A DNA stretch of 5,767 nucleotides from an uncultured Spirochaetaceae bacterium (GCA_902796985.1 CADBRC010000218.1:1-5767); one strand, 5' to 3'; shown: positions 1-5,230, counted from the stretch's first letter. Notes: generated from the sequence alone by a model not told the origin. Made by a program: numbers and translations.

Positions 1-74
1 CCCAGATAACCGGCCTGTCCGTCGAGGACATTCAGGCACTCGCCGCCTCCGCCCCGGAGCCAGTGCTGGCATAA
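1..74 (+). CDS. C-terminal tail of an unidentified protein, possibly Rpn-family nuclease (partial, 5' end missing)
   Basis: Reading from base 3, an open frame gives 23 residues ending ...ITGLSVEDIQALA...EPVLA and a TAA stop at 72-74. The piece TGLSVEDIQAL resembles the ending (TGLS-x-EEI-x-L) common in Rpn / PD-(D/E)XK 'recombination-promoting nuclease or putative transposase' proteins, which are numerous in treponemes. That family link comes from memory of a short motif and is weak. No catalytic residue lies in the window. The other two forward frames do not give a recognisable ending: frame 1 stops at once. No T-tract terminator follows; the next dyad begins about 30 bases after the stop. 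Confidence 0.45.
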   Translation, partial: QITGLSVEDIQALAASAPEPVLA

Positions 75-104
75 GGGCAGCCCCATACGGGAACAGTTTT
101 GATG

Positions 105-134
105 TGCCGCTGCGTTATATATGACGCAGTGGTG
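105..134 (+). promoter_or_regulatory. Hairpin downstream of the partial gene
   Basis: Bases 107-115 (CCGCTGCGT) pair with 124-132 (ACGCAGTGG) over 9 bp with one G-U pair, around an 8-base AT-rich loop (TATATATG). Two further wobble pairs can extend the base. No run of T follows, so it is not a standard intrinsic terminator. It could still pause transcription or stabilise the 3' end of the upstream mRNA. The role is inferred; the pairing is visible. Confidence 0.4.
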
Positions 135-161
135 ACGGCACGTGCCGTATCAGTGACGCAG
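122..161 (+). promoter_or_regulatory. Three phased TGACG boxes and a 14-bp palindrome, candidate regulator site
   Basis: TGACGCAG occurs at 122-129 and again at 154-161, with the variant TGACGGCA at 133-140. The starts are 11 and 21 bases apart, close to one and two helical turns, so all three would face the same side of the DNA. Between them lies a perfect 14-bp palindrome, ACGGCACGTGCCGT (135-148). The array ends about 34 bases upstream of the symporter -35 box, where an activator could bind. No known regulator is recognised. Confidence 0.3.
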
Positions 162-178
162 GCGGAAAGCTAACCGCC
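161..178 (+). promoter_or_regulatory. Short GC stem-loop upstream of the symporter promoter
   Basis: GGCGG at 161-165 pairs with CCGCC at 174-178 around the 8-base loop AAAGCTAA. It lies upstream of the -35 box and outside the predicted symporter transcript, so it would matter only as DNA or in read-through RNA. Its function is unknown. Confidence 0.25.
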
Positions 179-195
179 CGTTCGGCAGGCCCCCG

Positions 196-225
196 TTGAT
201 TACGGAGGGCGTTATCTTCTATAAT
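196..225 (+). promoter_or_regulatory. Sigma-70 type promoter of the symporter gene
   Basis: The -35 box is TTGATT (196-201) and the -10 box is a perfect TATAAT (220-225), with an 18-base spacer. Transcription would begin near A232, about 3 bases before the ATG at 235, so the mRNA is predicted to be leaderless or nearly so. The TTG of the -35 box is also the earliest in-frame start of the symporter ORF, a trap for automated start calling. GGAGG at 204-208 lies inside the spacer, 26 bases from the ATG, too far to act as its ribosome site. Confidence 0.75.
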
Positions 226-234
226 ATACGGACT

Positions 235-1785
235 ATGTTAGTTCGCATCATTCTTCTCATCGCCTTCTTCGCGATGATGGTCGCGGTCGGCGTTTACTCG
301 CGCAAGAAGAGCGCCGACGTTGACGGCTTTGTCCTCGGGGGACGCTCCGTCGGTCCCTGGCTTTCCGCTTTCGCCTACGGCACATCATACTTTTCCGCCG
401 TCGTCTTTGTCGGCTACGCGGGGCAGTTCGGCTGGAAATACGGCATCTCCACGACTTGGATTGGAATCGGCAACGCCGTCATCGGCAGCCTGCTTGCCTG
501 GGTCCTGATGGGCAGGCGCACCCGCGTCATGACCCATCACCTGGACGCGAAAACCATGCCCGACTACTTCGGCAAGCGCTATGACAGCCGCGCCCTCAAG
601 CTGGCTGCGTCGGCGATCGTCTTTGTCTTCCTCATTCCCTACACGGCCTCCGTCTACACGGGGCTTTCCAAACTGTTCGGCATGGCGTTCAGCATAGACT
701 ACAAGTGGTGCGTCCTGGGCATGGCCGTCCTGACCGCCTTCTACGTCATACTCGGCGGCTACATGGCGACGGTCATCAACGACTTCATACAGGGAATCAT
801 CATGCTGGTGGGTATCTGCTGCGTCATCGCGGCGGTGCTCAAAGGGCAGGGGGGCTTCCTGTCCGCCTTGTCCAAGCTCTCGGAGATTCCCGCCGACCCG
901 GCGAGCACCACGCCCGCCCTGCGCGGCATGAGCGGGGCGTTCACCTCCTTCTTTGGCCCCGATCCGGTCAACCTCGTCGGGGTCATCATCCTGACCTCGC
1001 TCGGAACCTGGGGGCTGCCGCAGATGGTGCAGAAGTTCTACGCGATAAAGAGCGAGAAGGCGGTCAAGACCGGTACCGTGGTCTCCACCTTCTTCGCGAT
1101 AATCATCGCGGGCGGCTGCTACTTCCTCGGAGGCTTCGGCCGCCTGTTCGACAGCCCGGCGATCCACGGGGAGGGCGGCAGGATATTGTTTGACGGAATC
1201 ATACCGTCCATGCTCTCCACCCTGCCGGACATCCTCCTGGGAGTCGTCGTCGTCCTCGTCCTGTCCGCCTCCATGTCCACCTTGTCCTCGCTCGTCCTCA
1301 CCTCCAGCTCCACGCTGACCCTGGACTTCCTGAAGGACTCCGTGTGCAAGAAGCTCGGCGAGAAGCAGACCCTGCACTTGATGCGTGCGCTCGTCCTCTT
1401 TTTCATCGCAGTCTCCGTCATACTCGCGTTCAACCCCCCGACTTTCATCGCCCAGCTGATGGGCATCTCGTGGGGCGCGCTCGCCGGAGCCTTCCTGGCC
1501 CCCTTCCTCTACGGGCTTTTCTGGAAGGGCGTGACCAAGGCCGCCGTCTGGGCCGGGTTCGTCTACGGCGTGGGAATCACCGTGCTGAACCTCTTCCTCA
1601 AGTTCGCCTCGCCGATCAACTGCGGCGCGTGGGCGATGCTCGGCGGCCTCGTCGTCGTTCCCCTCGTCAGCCTGATTACGCCCAAGCTGGACTCAGGCAA
1701 GGTGAATGAGATTTTCACCTGCTACGACGAGTCGGTCACGGTTGCCAAGAAGTTCTACCTGAAGGAGGACGAGGGGAAGCAGTAA
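235..1785 (+). CDS. Sodium:solute symporter (SSS / PutP family), substrate unknown
   Basis: A 516-residue inner-membrane protein predicted to import a small solute with Na+. I count about 13 hydrophobic segments (roughly 1-20, 41-63, 71-93, 121-144, 156-178, 184-204, 242-260, 282-302, 330-358, 381-400, 402-430, 434-456, 464-482), the usual SSS topology. GGYMATVINDFIQG (174-187) is the family signature region, and LSASMSTLSS (343-352) matches the Na+-site helix; by eye A345, S348 and T349 fit PutP A337, S340 and T341. In the first core helix, G49-T-S-Y-F-S54 places Tyr52 where PutP has the Na+-site Asp55, so a close proline transporter is unlikely. The ATG at 235 was chosen because the 13-codon TTG extension (from 196) lies across the promoter. 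The gene stands alone and converges on the lipoprotein gene. The substrate cannot be read from the sequence; sugar, acid or amino acid are all possible. Confidence 0.9.
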   Translation: MLVRIILLIAFFAMMVAVGVYSRKKSADVDGFVLGGRSVGPWLSAFAYGTSYFSAVVFVGYAGQFGWKYGISTTWIGIGNAVIGSLLAWVLMGRRTRVMTHHLDAKTMPDYFGKRYDSRALKLAASAIVFVFLIPYTASVYTGLSKLFGMAFSIDYKWCVLGMAVLTAFYVILGGYMATVINDFIQGIIMLVGICCVIAAVLKGQGGFLSALSKLSEIPADPASTTPALRGMSGAFTSFFGPDPVNLVGVIILTSLGTWGLPQMVQKFYAIKSEKAVKTGTVVSTFFAIIIAGGCYFLGGFGRLFDSPAIHGEGGRILFDGIIPSMLSTLPDILLGVVVVLVLSASMSTLSSLVLTSSSTLTLDFLKDSVCKKLGEKQTLHLMRALVLFFIAVSVILAFNPPTFIAQLMGISWGALAGAFLAPFLYGLFWKGVTKAAVWAGFVYGVGITVLNLFLKFASPINCGAWAMLGGLVVVPLVSLITPKLDSGKVNEIFTCYDESVTVAKKFYLKEDEGKQ

Positions 1786-1816
1786 AACCAGGTTAAATCC
1801 AGTCCCCGCCCGTCTT

Positions 1817-2929
1817 TCATTTGCGCTGGACAACCTCCCAGTCGGATGCGGCGGAAGGCCGGTATTCCAGGCTCCGCCTCCGCATCGTCTTGGTGACCGC
1901 GGAGTTTGTGATTCCGGTCGCGACGAATGCGCTGGCGATGTCGGCGGAGGGCTGCCCCGCCGCATCCAGCCAGAGGCCGCTTTCGGCAACAGTGCGGCAG
2001 AGGGCGGCGTACTTTCCGTCCCAGCTGTCCGCCTCCTTCTTGGGGTCGCGGAAAAGAAGCGCGTCCAGCGGCTTTCCGTCCGCCCTCCGCCTGAGGACGA
2101 TGATGTCCGAAGGGGAGAGCCGGCTTTTCTGGTTGTCCTGCCAGAAGTCCCATGCCATGTCTGAGGAATCCGCCGCCGTGGAGGCCGTTATGTCGCCGGA
2201 ATCCTCGTCGGTCATTCCCGTCTGCTTCCAGTTTCCGGCCTCGTCCTTCATCTTGCGCAGGTGGACGGTCACATATTCGCCCTCCTGGACTTCTATCGGG
2301 GGGAAGGCGAACGCCTTGGATTCCCCGTCGCCTGCGCTCAGAAGCTCCAGCCCGCTCAGGTTCCCGCCTTTGGAGCAGTAGAGCTTGACGAACTCGTACC
2401 TGTCCGTCTTGGACGAGTAGGCGTTCCGCACCTCATACAGCAGCAAATCCGGCATCCTGTCATTGAATCCGTCGAAGCTTATGCAGAAGCTCAGGCTGTT
2501 GCCGTCCGCGTCGCTCGCCGTGGCCCTCATGTCGTAGGCCTGCCCTATTTCGGTCGCCCTGTCGAACACAAGGCTGACGGATTTGCCGTCTCCGCCGTCC
2601 TCGCAGGTGACGGGTATGGTTTCGTCCCCTCCGCCTGACAGGGAGAGCGTCGCGTCCGTGACGGAGACCTCCTTGTCGAAGCTGACGAGCATCCGTTCCG
2701 CCGAATCGACGGTGAACGACTCCAGAACGGGCGGAGCTGCGCTCTGGATCCGAATCCCGGGGCCGCCGGAACTTTTGGGGCTGCCCGGACTGCCGTAGCC
2801 GCCGGGGGCATCGGGGCCGTCCTCTCCGCCCATGCTGCAGGAGACGGGACCGACGGCCAGGAAAAACAGCTCGGCCACCAGAACGAAGGCGGCGCCGAGC
2901 GCGCGGAAGAAAAGCATTTGTCTTTTCAT
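1817..2929 (-). CDS. Exported lipoprotein with Ig-like and lamin-tail domains
   Basis: A 370-residue protein with a signal peptide (MKRQ..., hydrophobic core about 6-27) ending GPVSC, so Cys31 is the likely lipidated residue. Pro at -3 and Glu20 in the core are both unusual, though spirochaetal lipoboxes are loose. Residues 32-65 are a Gly/Pro/Ser-rich tether. Residues about 66-155 read as a bacterial Ig-like beta sandwich (SFTVDSAERMLVSFDKEV...). Residues about 161-366 match the lamin-tail pattern: LLLYEVRNAY, YEFVKLYC, LSGLELLSAG, EVQEGEYVTVHL, LSPSDIIVLRR, PLDALLFRD, and the closing SDWEV. Such proteins are usually surface-exposed or periplasmic and of unknown function. The ATG at 2929 was chosen because GGAGG (2935-2939) sits 5 bases before it; an ATG at 2941 lies upstream of that site. 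No partner gene is adjacent: the neighbours are a convergent symporter and divergent ackA. Confidence 0.8.
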   Translation of the reverse strand: MKRQMLFFRALGAAFVLVAELFFLAVGPVSCSMGGEDGPDAPGGYGSPGSPKSSGGPGIRIQSAAPPVLESFTVDSAERMLVSFDKEVSVTDATLSLSGGGDETIPVTCEDGGDGKSVSLVFDRATEIGQAYDMRATASDADGNSLSFCISFDGFNDRMPDLLLYEVRNAYSSKTDRYEFVKLYCSKGGNLSGLELLSAGDGESKAFAFPPIEVQEGEYVTVHLRKMKDEAGNWKQTGMTDEDSGDITASTAADSSDMAWDFWQDNQKSRLSPSDIIVLRRRADGKPLDALLFRDPKKEADSWDGKYAALCRTVAESGLWLDAAGQPSADIASAFVATGITNSAVTKTMRRRSLEYRPSAASDWEVVQRK

Positions 2930-2934
2930 GATAT

Positions 2935-2939
2935 CCTCC
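2935..2939 (-). promoter_or_regulatory. Ribosome binding site fixing the lipoprotein start
   Basis: On the minus strand, GGAGG is followed by 5 bases (ATATC) and then ATG at 2929-2927. This favours the 370-residue product over the 374-residue reading from the ATG at 2941. Confidence 0.8.
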
Positions 2940-2954
2940 ATAGGATTTTTCTAT

Positions 2955-2960
2955 CTTATA
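2955..2960 (-). promoter_or_regulatory. Possible -10 box of the lipoprotein gene
   Basis: On the minus strand, TATAAG (2960 down to 2955) lies 25 bases before the start codon and would give a leader of about 20 bases containing the GGAGG. A convincing -35 box is missing: the nearest TTGCAA is 23 bases upstream, too far. The promoter is therefore weak, needs an activator, or lies elsewhere. Confidence 0.35.
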
Positions 2961-2997
2961 CTTCTGTCCGTGATCTGCATTTTTTGCAAATTCAAGC

Positions 2998-3026
2998 TTG
3001 CCTGTTATGATTTTTTCTTCTATAAT
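2998..3026 (+). promoter_or_regulatory. Sigma-70 type promoter of ackA
   Basis: The -35 box is TTGCCT (2998-3003) and the -10 box is a perfect TATAAT (3021-3026), with the optimal 17-base spacer. The expected start of transcription, 7-8 bases after the -10 box, falls at 3033-3034, which is the A of the ATG. The -35 box is also the earliest in-frame TTG start. It overlaps the right half of the palindrome CAAGCTTG (2993-3000), a possible but unproven operator. Confidence 0.8.
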
Positions 3027-3033
3027 ATGGCCT

Positions 3034-4374
3034 ATGGCAATGGTTATACTTACTTTGAACTGCGGCTCTTCGTCCGCAAAGTACCAGGTTTATGACTGGG
3101 ACAACAAGTCCGTCCTCGCCTCTGGCGTGGTAGAGCGCATCGGCGCGGAAGGTTCCGGAATCACCCACAAGGCGAACGGTGACAAGACTGAGATCAAGAG
3201 TCCCTGCCCGACGCACAAGGAGGCCATCGAGCTTATCCTCAAGACGATTACCGACCCCAAGATTGGCGTCATCGCCGATATGTCCGTCATCAAGTCCGTG
3301 GGACACCGCGTCCTGCACGGCGGCGACAAGTTCACCAAGTCCGTCGTCATCACGCCGGAAGTCCTCGAGACTTTCCGTTCGGTGCAGGATCTTGGCCCGC
3401 TCCACAATCCCGCCAATATCATGGGAATTGAGGCTGCCCAGAAGGTCATGCCCGGCGTTCCCCAGTGCGCCATCATGGACACCGCATGGCACCAGACCAT
3501 GCCGGAGCACAACTTCATGTACGCCATCCCGCAGGAGTGGTACACCAAGTATTCCGCCCGCCGCTACGGCTTCCACGGAACTTCCTTCCTGTACACCGCC
3601 AAGCGCGCATCCGTCCTGCTGCACAAGAAGCCGTCCGAGACCAACGTCATCATCTGCCACGTCGGCAACGGTGCGTCTGTCTGTGCGGTGAAAGACGGCA
3701 AGTGCTATGACACCTCCATGGGAATCACCCCGCTTGAGGGCCTCGTCATGGGAACCCGCTGCGGCGACCTGGATCCCGCGCTCCCCTTCTACATCATGCG
3801 CAAGACCGGCATGAGCGCGGAGGAGATGGACAAGACCCTGAACAAGAAATGCGGACTGCTCGGAATCACCGGCGGCCGCTTCTCCGATGACCGCGACGTT
3901 GAGGAGGCCGCGAGCAAGGGCGACAAGCAGGCCCTGCTGGCGATCGACATGTACTGCGCCCGGCTCAAGAAGTACGTCGGCGCCTTCATGGCCGAGCTTG
4001 GCCGCGTGGACGCGATCGTCTTCACCGCGGGTGTGGGCGAGCGCTCCCCGATCACGAGGGCCGGAACCCTGCGCGGGCTTGAGCACATGGGGATCAAGAT
4101 CGACCTGCAGAAGAACGAGTACAGCTTCACGGGCAACGCGGAGACCTGCATTTCCGCCCCGGACAGCCAGGTGAAGGTGTTCGTCATCCCGACCGACGAG
4201 GAGCTGGTCATGACCGAGGACGCGTACGCCCTGATGAAGGGGACCTACGATGTCCACACGAACTTCACCTACAGCTTCCAGGATCCGGCCTACGTCAACA
4301 AGGCACGCGAGGAGGGACTCAAGAAGGACCTCAAGAAGCTGCCTCACCTCGCCGAGGTCGTCGTAAAGCCGTAA
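3034..4374 (+). CDS. ackA: Acetate kinase
   Basis: A cytosolic 446-residue kinase that interconverts acetyl phosphate + ADP and acetate + ATP, the energy-yielding last step of acetate fermentation. Family motifs are complete: LNCGSSSAK (8-16), GHRVLHGG (90-97), LHNPAN (123-128), [11 protein letters not shown] (148-158), RRYGFHGTS (176-184), HVGNGASV (209-216), [23 protein letters not shown] (split over 228-249), [11 protein letters not shown] (278-288), FTAGVGERS (330-338) and IPTDEEL (385-391). By eye N9, R92, D149, H181, R242 and E389 match the catalytic and binding residues N7, R91, D148, H180, R241 and E384 of the Methanosarcina enzyme. The usual second His of HGTSH is Phe185 here. About 44 residues follow the normal end of the family. 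The start is ATG 3034 or 3040; there is no Shine-Dalgarno sequence for either, and the TTG at 2998 is the -35 box. The gene has its own promoter and terminator, with no pta beside it. Confidence 0.96.
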   Translation: MAMVILTLNCGSSSAKYQVYDWDNKSVLASGVVERIGAEGSGITHKANGDKTEIKSPCPTHKEAIELILKTITDPKIGVIADMSVIKSVGHRVLHGGDKFTKSVVITPEVLETFRSVQDLGPLHNPANIMGIEAAQKVMPGVPQCAIMDTAWHQTMPEHNFMYAIPQEWYTKYSARRYGFHGTSFLYTAKRASVLLHKKPSETNVIICHVGNGASVCAVKDGKCYDTSMGITPLEGLVMGTRCGDLDPALPFYIMRKTGMSAEEMDKTLNKKCGLLGITGGRFSDDRDVEEAASKGDKQALLAIDMYCARLKKYVGAFMAELGRVDAIVFTAGVGERSPITRAGTLRGLEHMGIKIDLQKNEYSFTGNAETCISAPDSQVKVFVIPTDEELVMTEDAYALMKGTYDVHTNFTYSFQDPAYVNKAREEGLKKDLKKLPHLAEVVVKP

Positions 4375-4383
4375 GCGGCTCAG

Positions 4384-4412
4384 CGGAGCGACGGGTACCC
4401 CGTCGGTCTCCG
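4384..4412 (+). terminator. Long hairpin just after ackA, no U-tract
   Basis: Starting 10 bases after the ackA stop, CGGAGCGACGGG (4384-4395) pairs with CCCGTCG and CTCCG (4399-4412), giving 12 bp around the loop TAC with a 2-base bulge (GT, 4406-4407). No T run follows. It is likely an mRNA-stabilising or pausing structure upstream of the true terminator. Confidence 0.45.
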
Positions 4413-4428
4413 TACCGTATGACAGAAG

Positions 4429-4461
4429 GCCCCTGCCCGCGCTGCGGACGGGGGCTTTTTT
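4429..4461 (+). terminator. Rho-independent terminator of ackA
   Basis: GCCCCTGCCCGC (4429-4440) pairs with GCGGACGGGGGC (4444-4455) around the triloop GCT: 12 positions with one C-A mismatch and one G-U pair. It is followed directly by six T (4456-4461). It separates ackA from the ECF operon. Confidence 0.9.
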
Positions 4462-4532
4462 GTGGGGAAACCGGCGGGGAAGGGGCTGTGGCAGGTTCGA
4501 GGGCTGCCTGAACGACCGTGTGGGCTGCTGCA

Positions 4533-4584
4533 GCCAGCCGCTGCTGCCTGCTAGCCCCGCCGCGTGCCAGCCGTTGCTGCCTGC
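4533..4584 (+). repeat. Imperfect 19-bp direct repeat in the spacer
   Basis: The 19-base unit GCCAGCCGCTGCTGCCTGC occurs at 4533-4551 and, with one change (C to T), at 4566-4584; the copies start 33 bases apart. The repeat lies between the ackA terminator and the ECF promoter, so it is probably not transcribed as part of either gene. No gene is supported in 4462-4597. Confidence 0.55.
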
Positions 4585-4594
4585 CCCGGCTTTA

Positions 4595-4617
4595 ATACCT
4601 ATTGACCTAATAGGAAT
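4595..4617 (+). promoter_or_regulatory. Candidate operator overlapping the ECF promoter -35 box
   Basis: ATACCTATT (4595-4603), a 5-base centre GACCT, and AATAGGAAT (4609-4617) form a 9-5-9 inverted repeat with one mismatched pair. It covers the -35 box (4602-4607), a typical place for a repressor. The regulator is unknown. Confidence 0.45.
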
Positions 4618-4630
4618 ATTGAGCTATACT
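4602..4630 (+). promoter_or_regulatory. Sigma-70 type promoter of the ECF operon
   Basis: The -35 box is TTGACC (4602-4607) and the -10 box TATACT (4625-4630), with a 17-base spacer. Transcription should begin near 4637, leaving a leader of about 27 bases, too short for a typical vitamin riboswitch. Confidence 0.8.
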
Positions 4631-4648
4631 TCCGGCATCTTACAACCA

Positions 4649-4656
4649 AAGGAGAG
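4649..4656 (+). promoter_or_regulatory. Ribosome binding site fixing the S-component start
   Basis: AAGGAGAG precedes ATG 4664, with 9 bases between GGAG (4651-4654) and the ATG. This rules out the 68-codon upstream reading from a TTG at 4460, which begins in the T-tract of the ackA terminator and runs through the repeat, promoter and leader. Confidence 0.85.
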
Positions 4657-4663
4657 AGTTTTT

Positions 4664-5224
4664 ATGGCTAGCAAAAGCAGCAAATCAGTCATCCGTCAGG
4701 TCGTCGCGATAGGAATCGGGGCGGCTATCTTCGTCGCGCTGACGACGGTCCAGATTCCGGTGGGCTTTGTCCCCAATACGGCCTTGCAGGTCCGTGCTGC
4801 CGTCCTCGCGTTCTTCGCGGCGGTCTTCGGTCCGGTCGCCGGGTTTGCGATCGGCCTCATCGGTCATGCTCTGGGAGACGCGCTTTTTTACGGGAGCGTG
4901 TGGTGGTCATGGGTATTCCCTGATGCGGTGTTCGGCCTTCTGGTCGGCCTGTTCGCGAAGAAATATGCCATTGAGAACGGCGGCTTCGGCGGCAAGCAGA
5001 TAGCCCTCTTCAACGTCGTGCAGGTTATCGGCAACGCCCTTGCATGGATTGCCTGTGCCCCGGTGCTGGACATCCTCATCTACAAGGAGCCTGCCAATAA
5101 GGTGTTTGCGCAGGGTGTCGTGGCCGCCGTCACCAACCTGATTATCGTCGCCATCCTCGGAACCCTGCTCGCGTTCGGTTATTCCAAGGTCAAGACCAAG
5201 TCCGGCTCGCTGAAGGAAGAGTAA
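4664..5224 (+). CDS. ECF transporter S component, UPF0397 / ECF-type riboflavin-transporter family
   Basis: A 186-residue integral membrane protein that should bind the vitamin or vitamin-like substrate of an energy-coupling-factor importer. It has about six hydrophobic segments (roughly 10-29, 43-56, 57-71, 81-98, 112-136, 149-172). The helix-1 stretch AIGIGAAIFVA (15-25) contains the A-x-x-x-A pattern that S components use to dock on EcfT. The hallmark IGHALGDALFYGS and WWSWVFPD (66-87) is typical of UPF0397 proteins, often annotated as riboflavin-specific; the actual substrate is not shown by the sequence. The C-terminus is short and charged (KTKSGSLKEE). The ATPase gene starts 6 bases after its stop, so the two are almost certainly co-transcribed. 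Regulation is probably through the inverted repeat over the -35 box. Confidence 0.88.
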   Translation: MASKSSKSVIRQVVAIGIGAAIFVALTTVQIPVGFVPNTALQVRAAVLAFFAAVFGPVAGFAIGLIGHALGDALFYGSVWWSWVFPDAVFGLLVGLFAKKYAIENGGFGGKQIALFNVVQVIGNALAWIACAPVLDILIYKEPANKVFAQGVVAAVTNLIIVAILGTLLAFGYSKVKTKSGSLKEE

Positions 5225-5230
5225 CGCATT

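Noticed and set aside
204..208. GGAGG as a ribosome site for the symporter
   Set aside because: It lies inside the promoter spacer, 26 bases before the ATG; no ATG, GTG or TTG in frame lies at a usable distance.
385..1377. 330-codon minus-strand frame inside the symporter
   Set aside because: Shadow of a membrane-protein gene: strongly charged, low complexity, no recognisable domain, and no promoter or ribosome site seen.
1821..2381. 186-codon plus-strand frame opposite the lipoprotein
   Set aside because: Shadow frame of the lipoprotein gene, which has a signal peptide, ribosome site and recognisable domains on the other strand.
2992..4347. Long 451-codon open frame on the minus strand across ackA
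   Set aside because: Exactly antisense to a certain acetate kinase; its composition (His, Arg, Gly, Val, Asp rich) is what G/C-biased third positions give in the complementary frame. No family is recognisable and it has no ribosome site.
4460..4663. 68-codon N-terminal extension of the S component from TTG
   Set aside because: It would begin in the T-tract of the ackA terminator and cross the direct repeat and the promoter. AAGGAGAG before ATG 4664 fixes the real start.
4637..4663. Vitamin riboswitch (FMN, TPP or cobalamin) before the S component
   Set aside because: The predicted leader is only about 27 bases and no known riboswitch core is visible; the GC-rich spacer lies upstream of the promoter.
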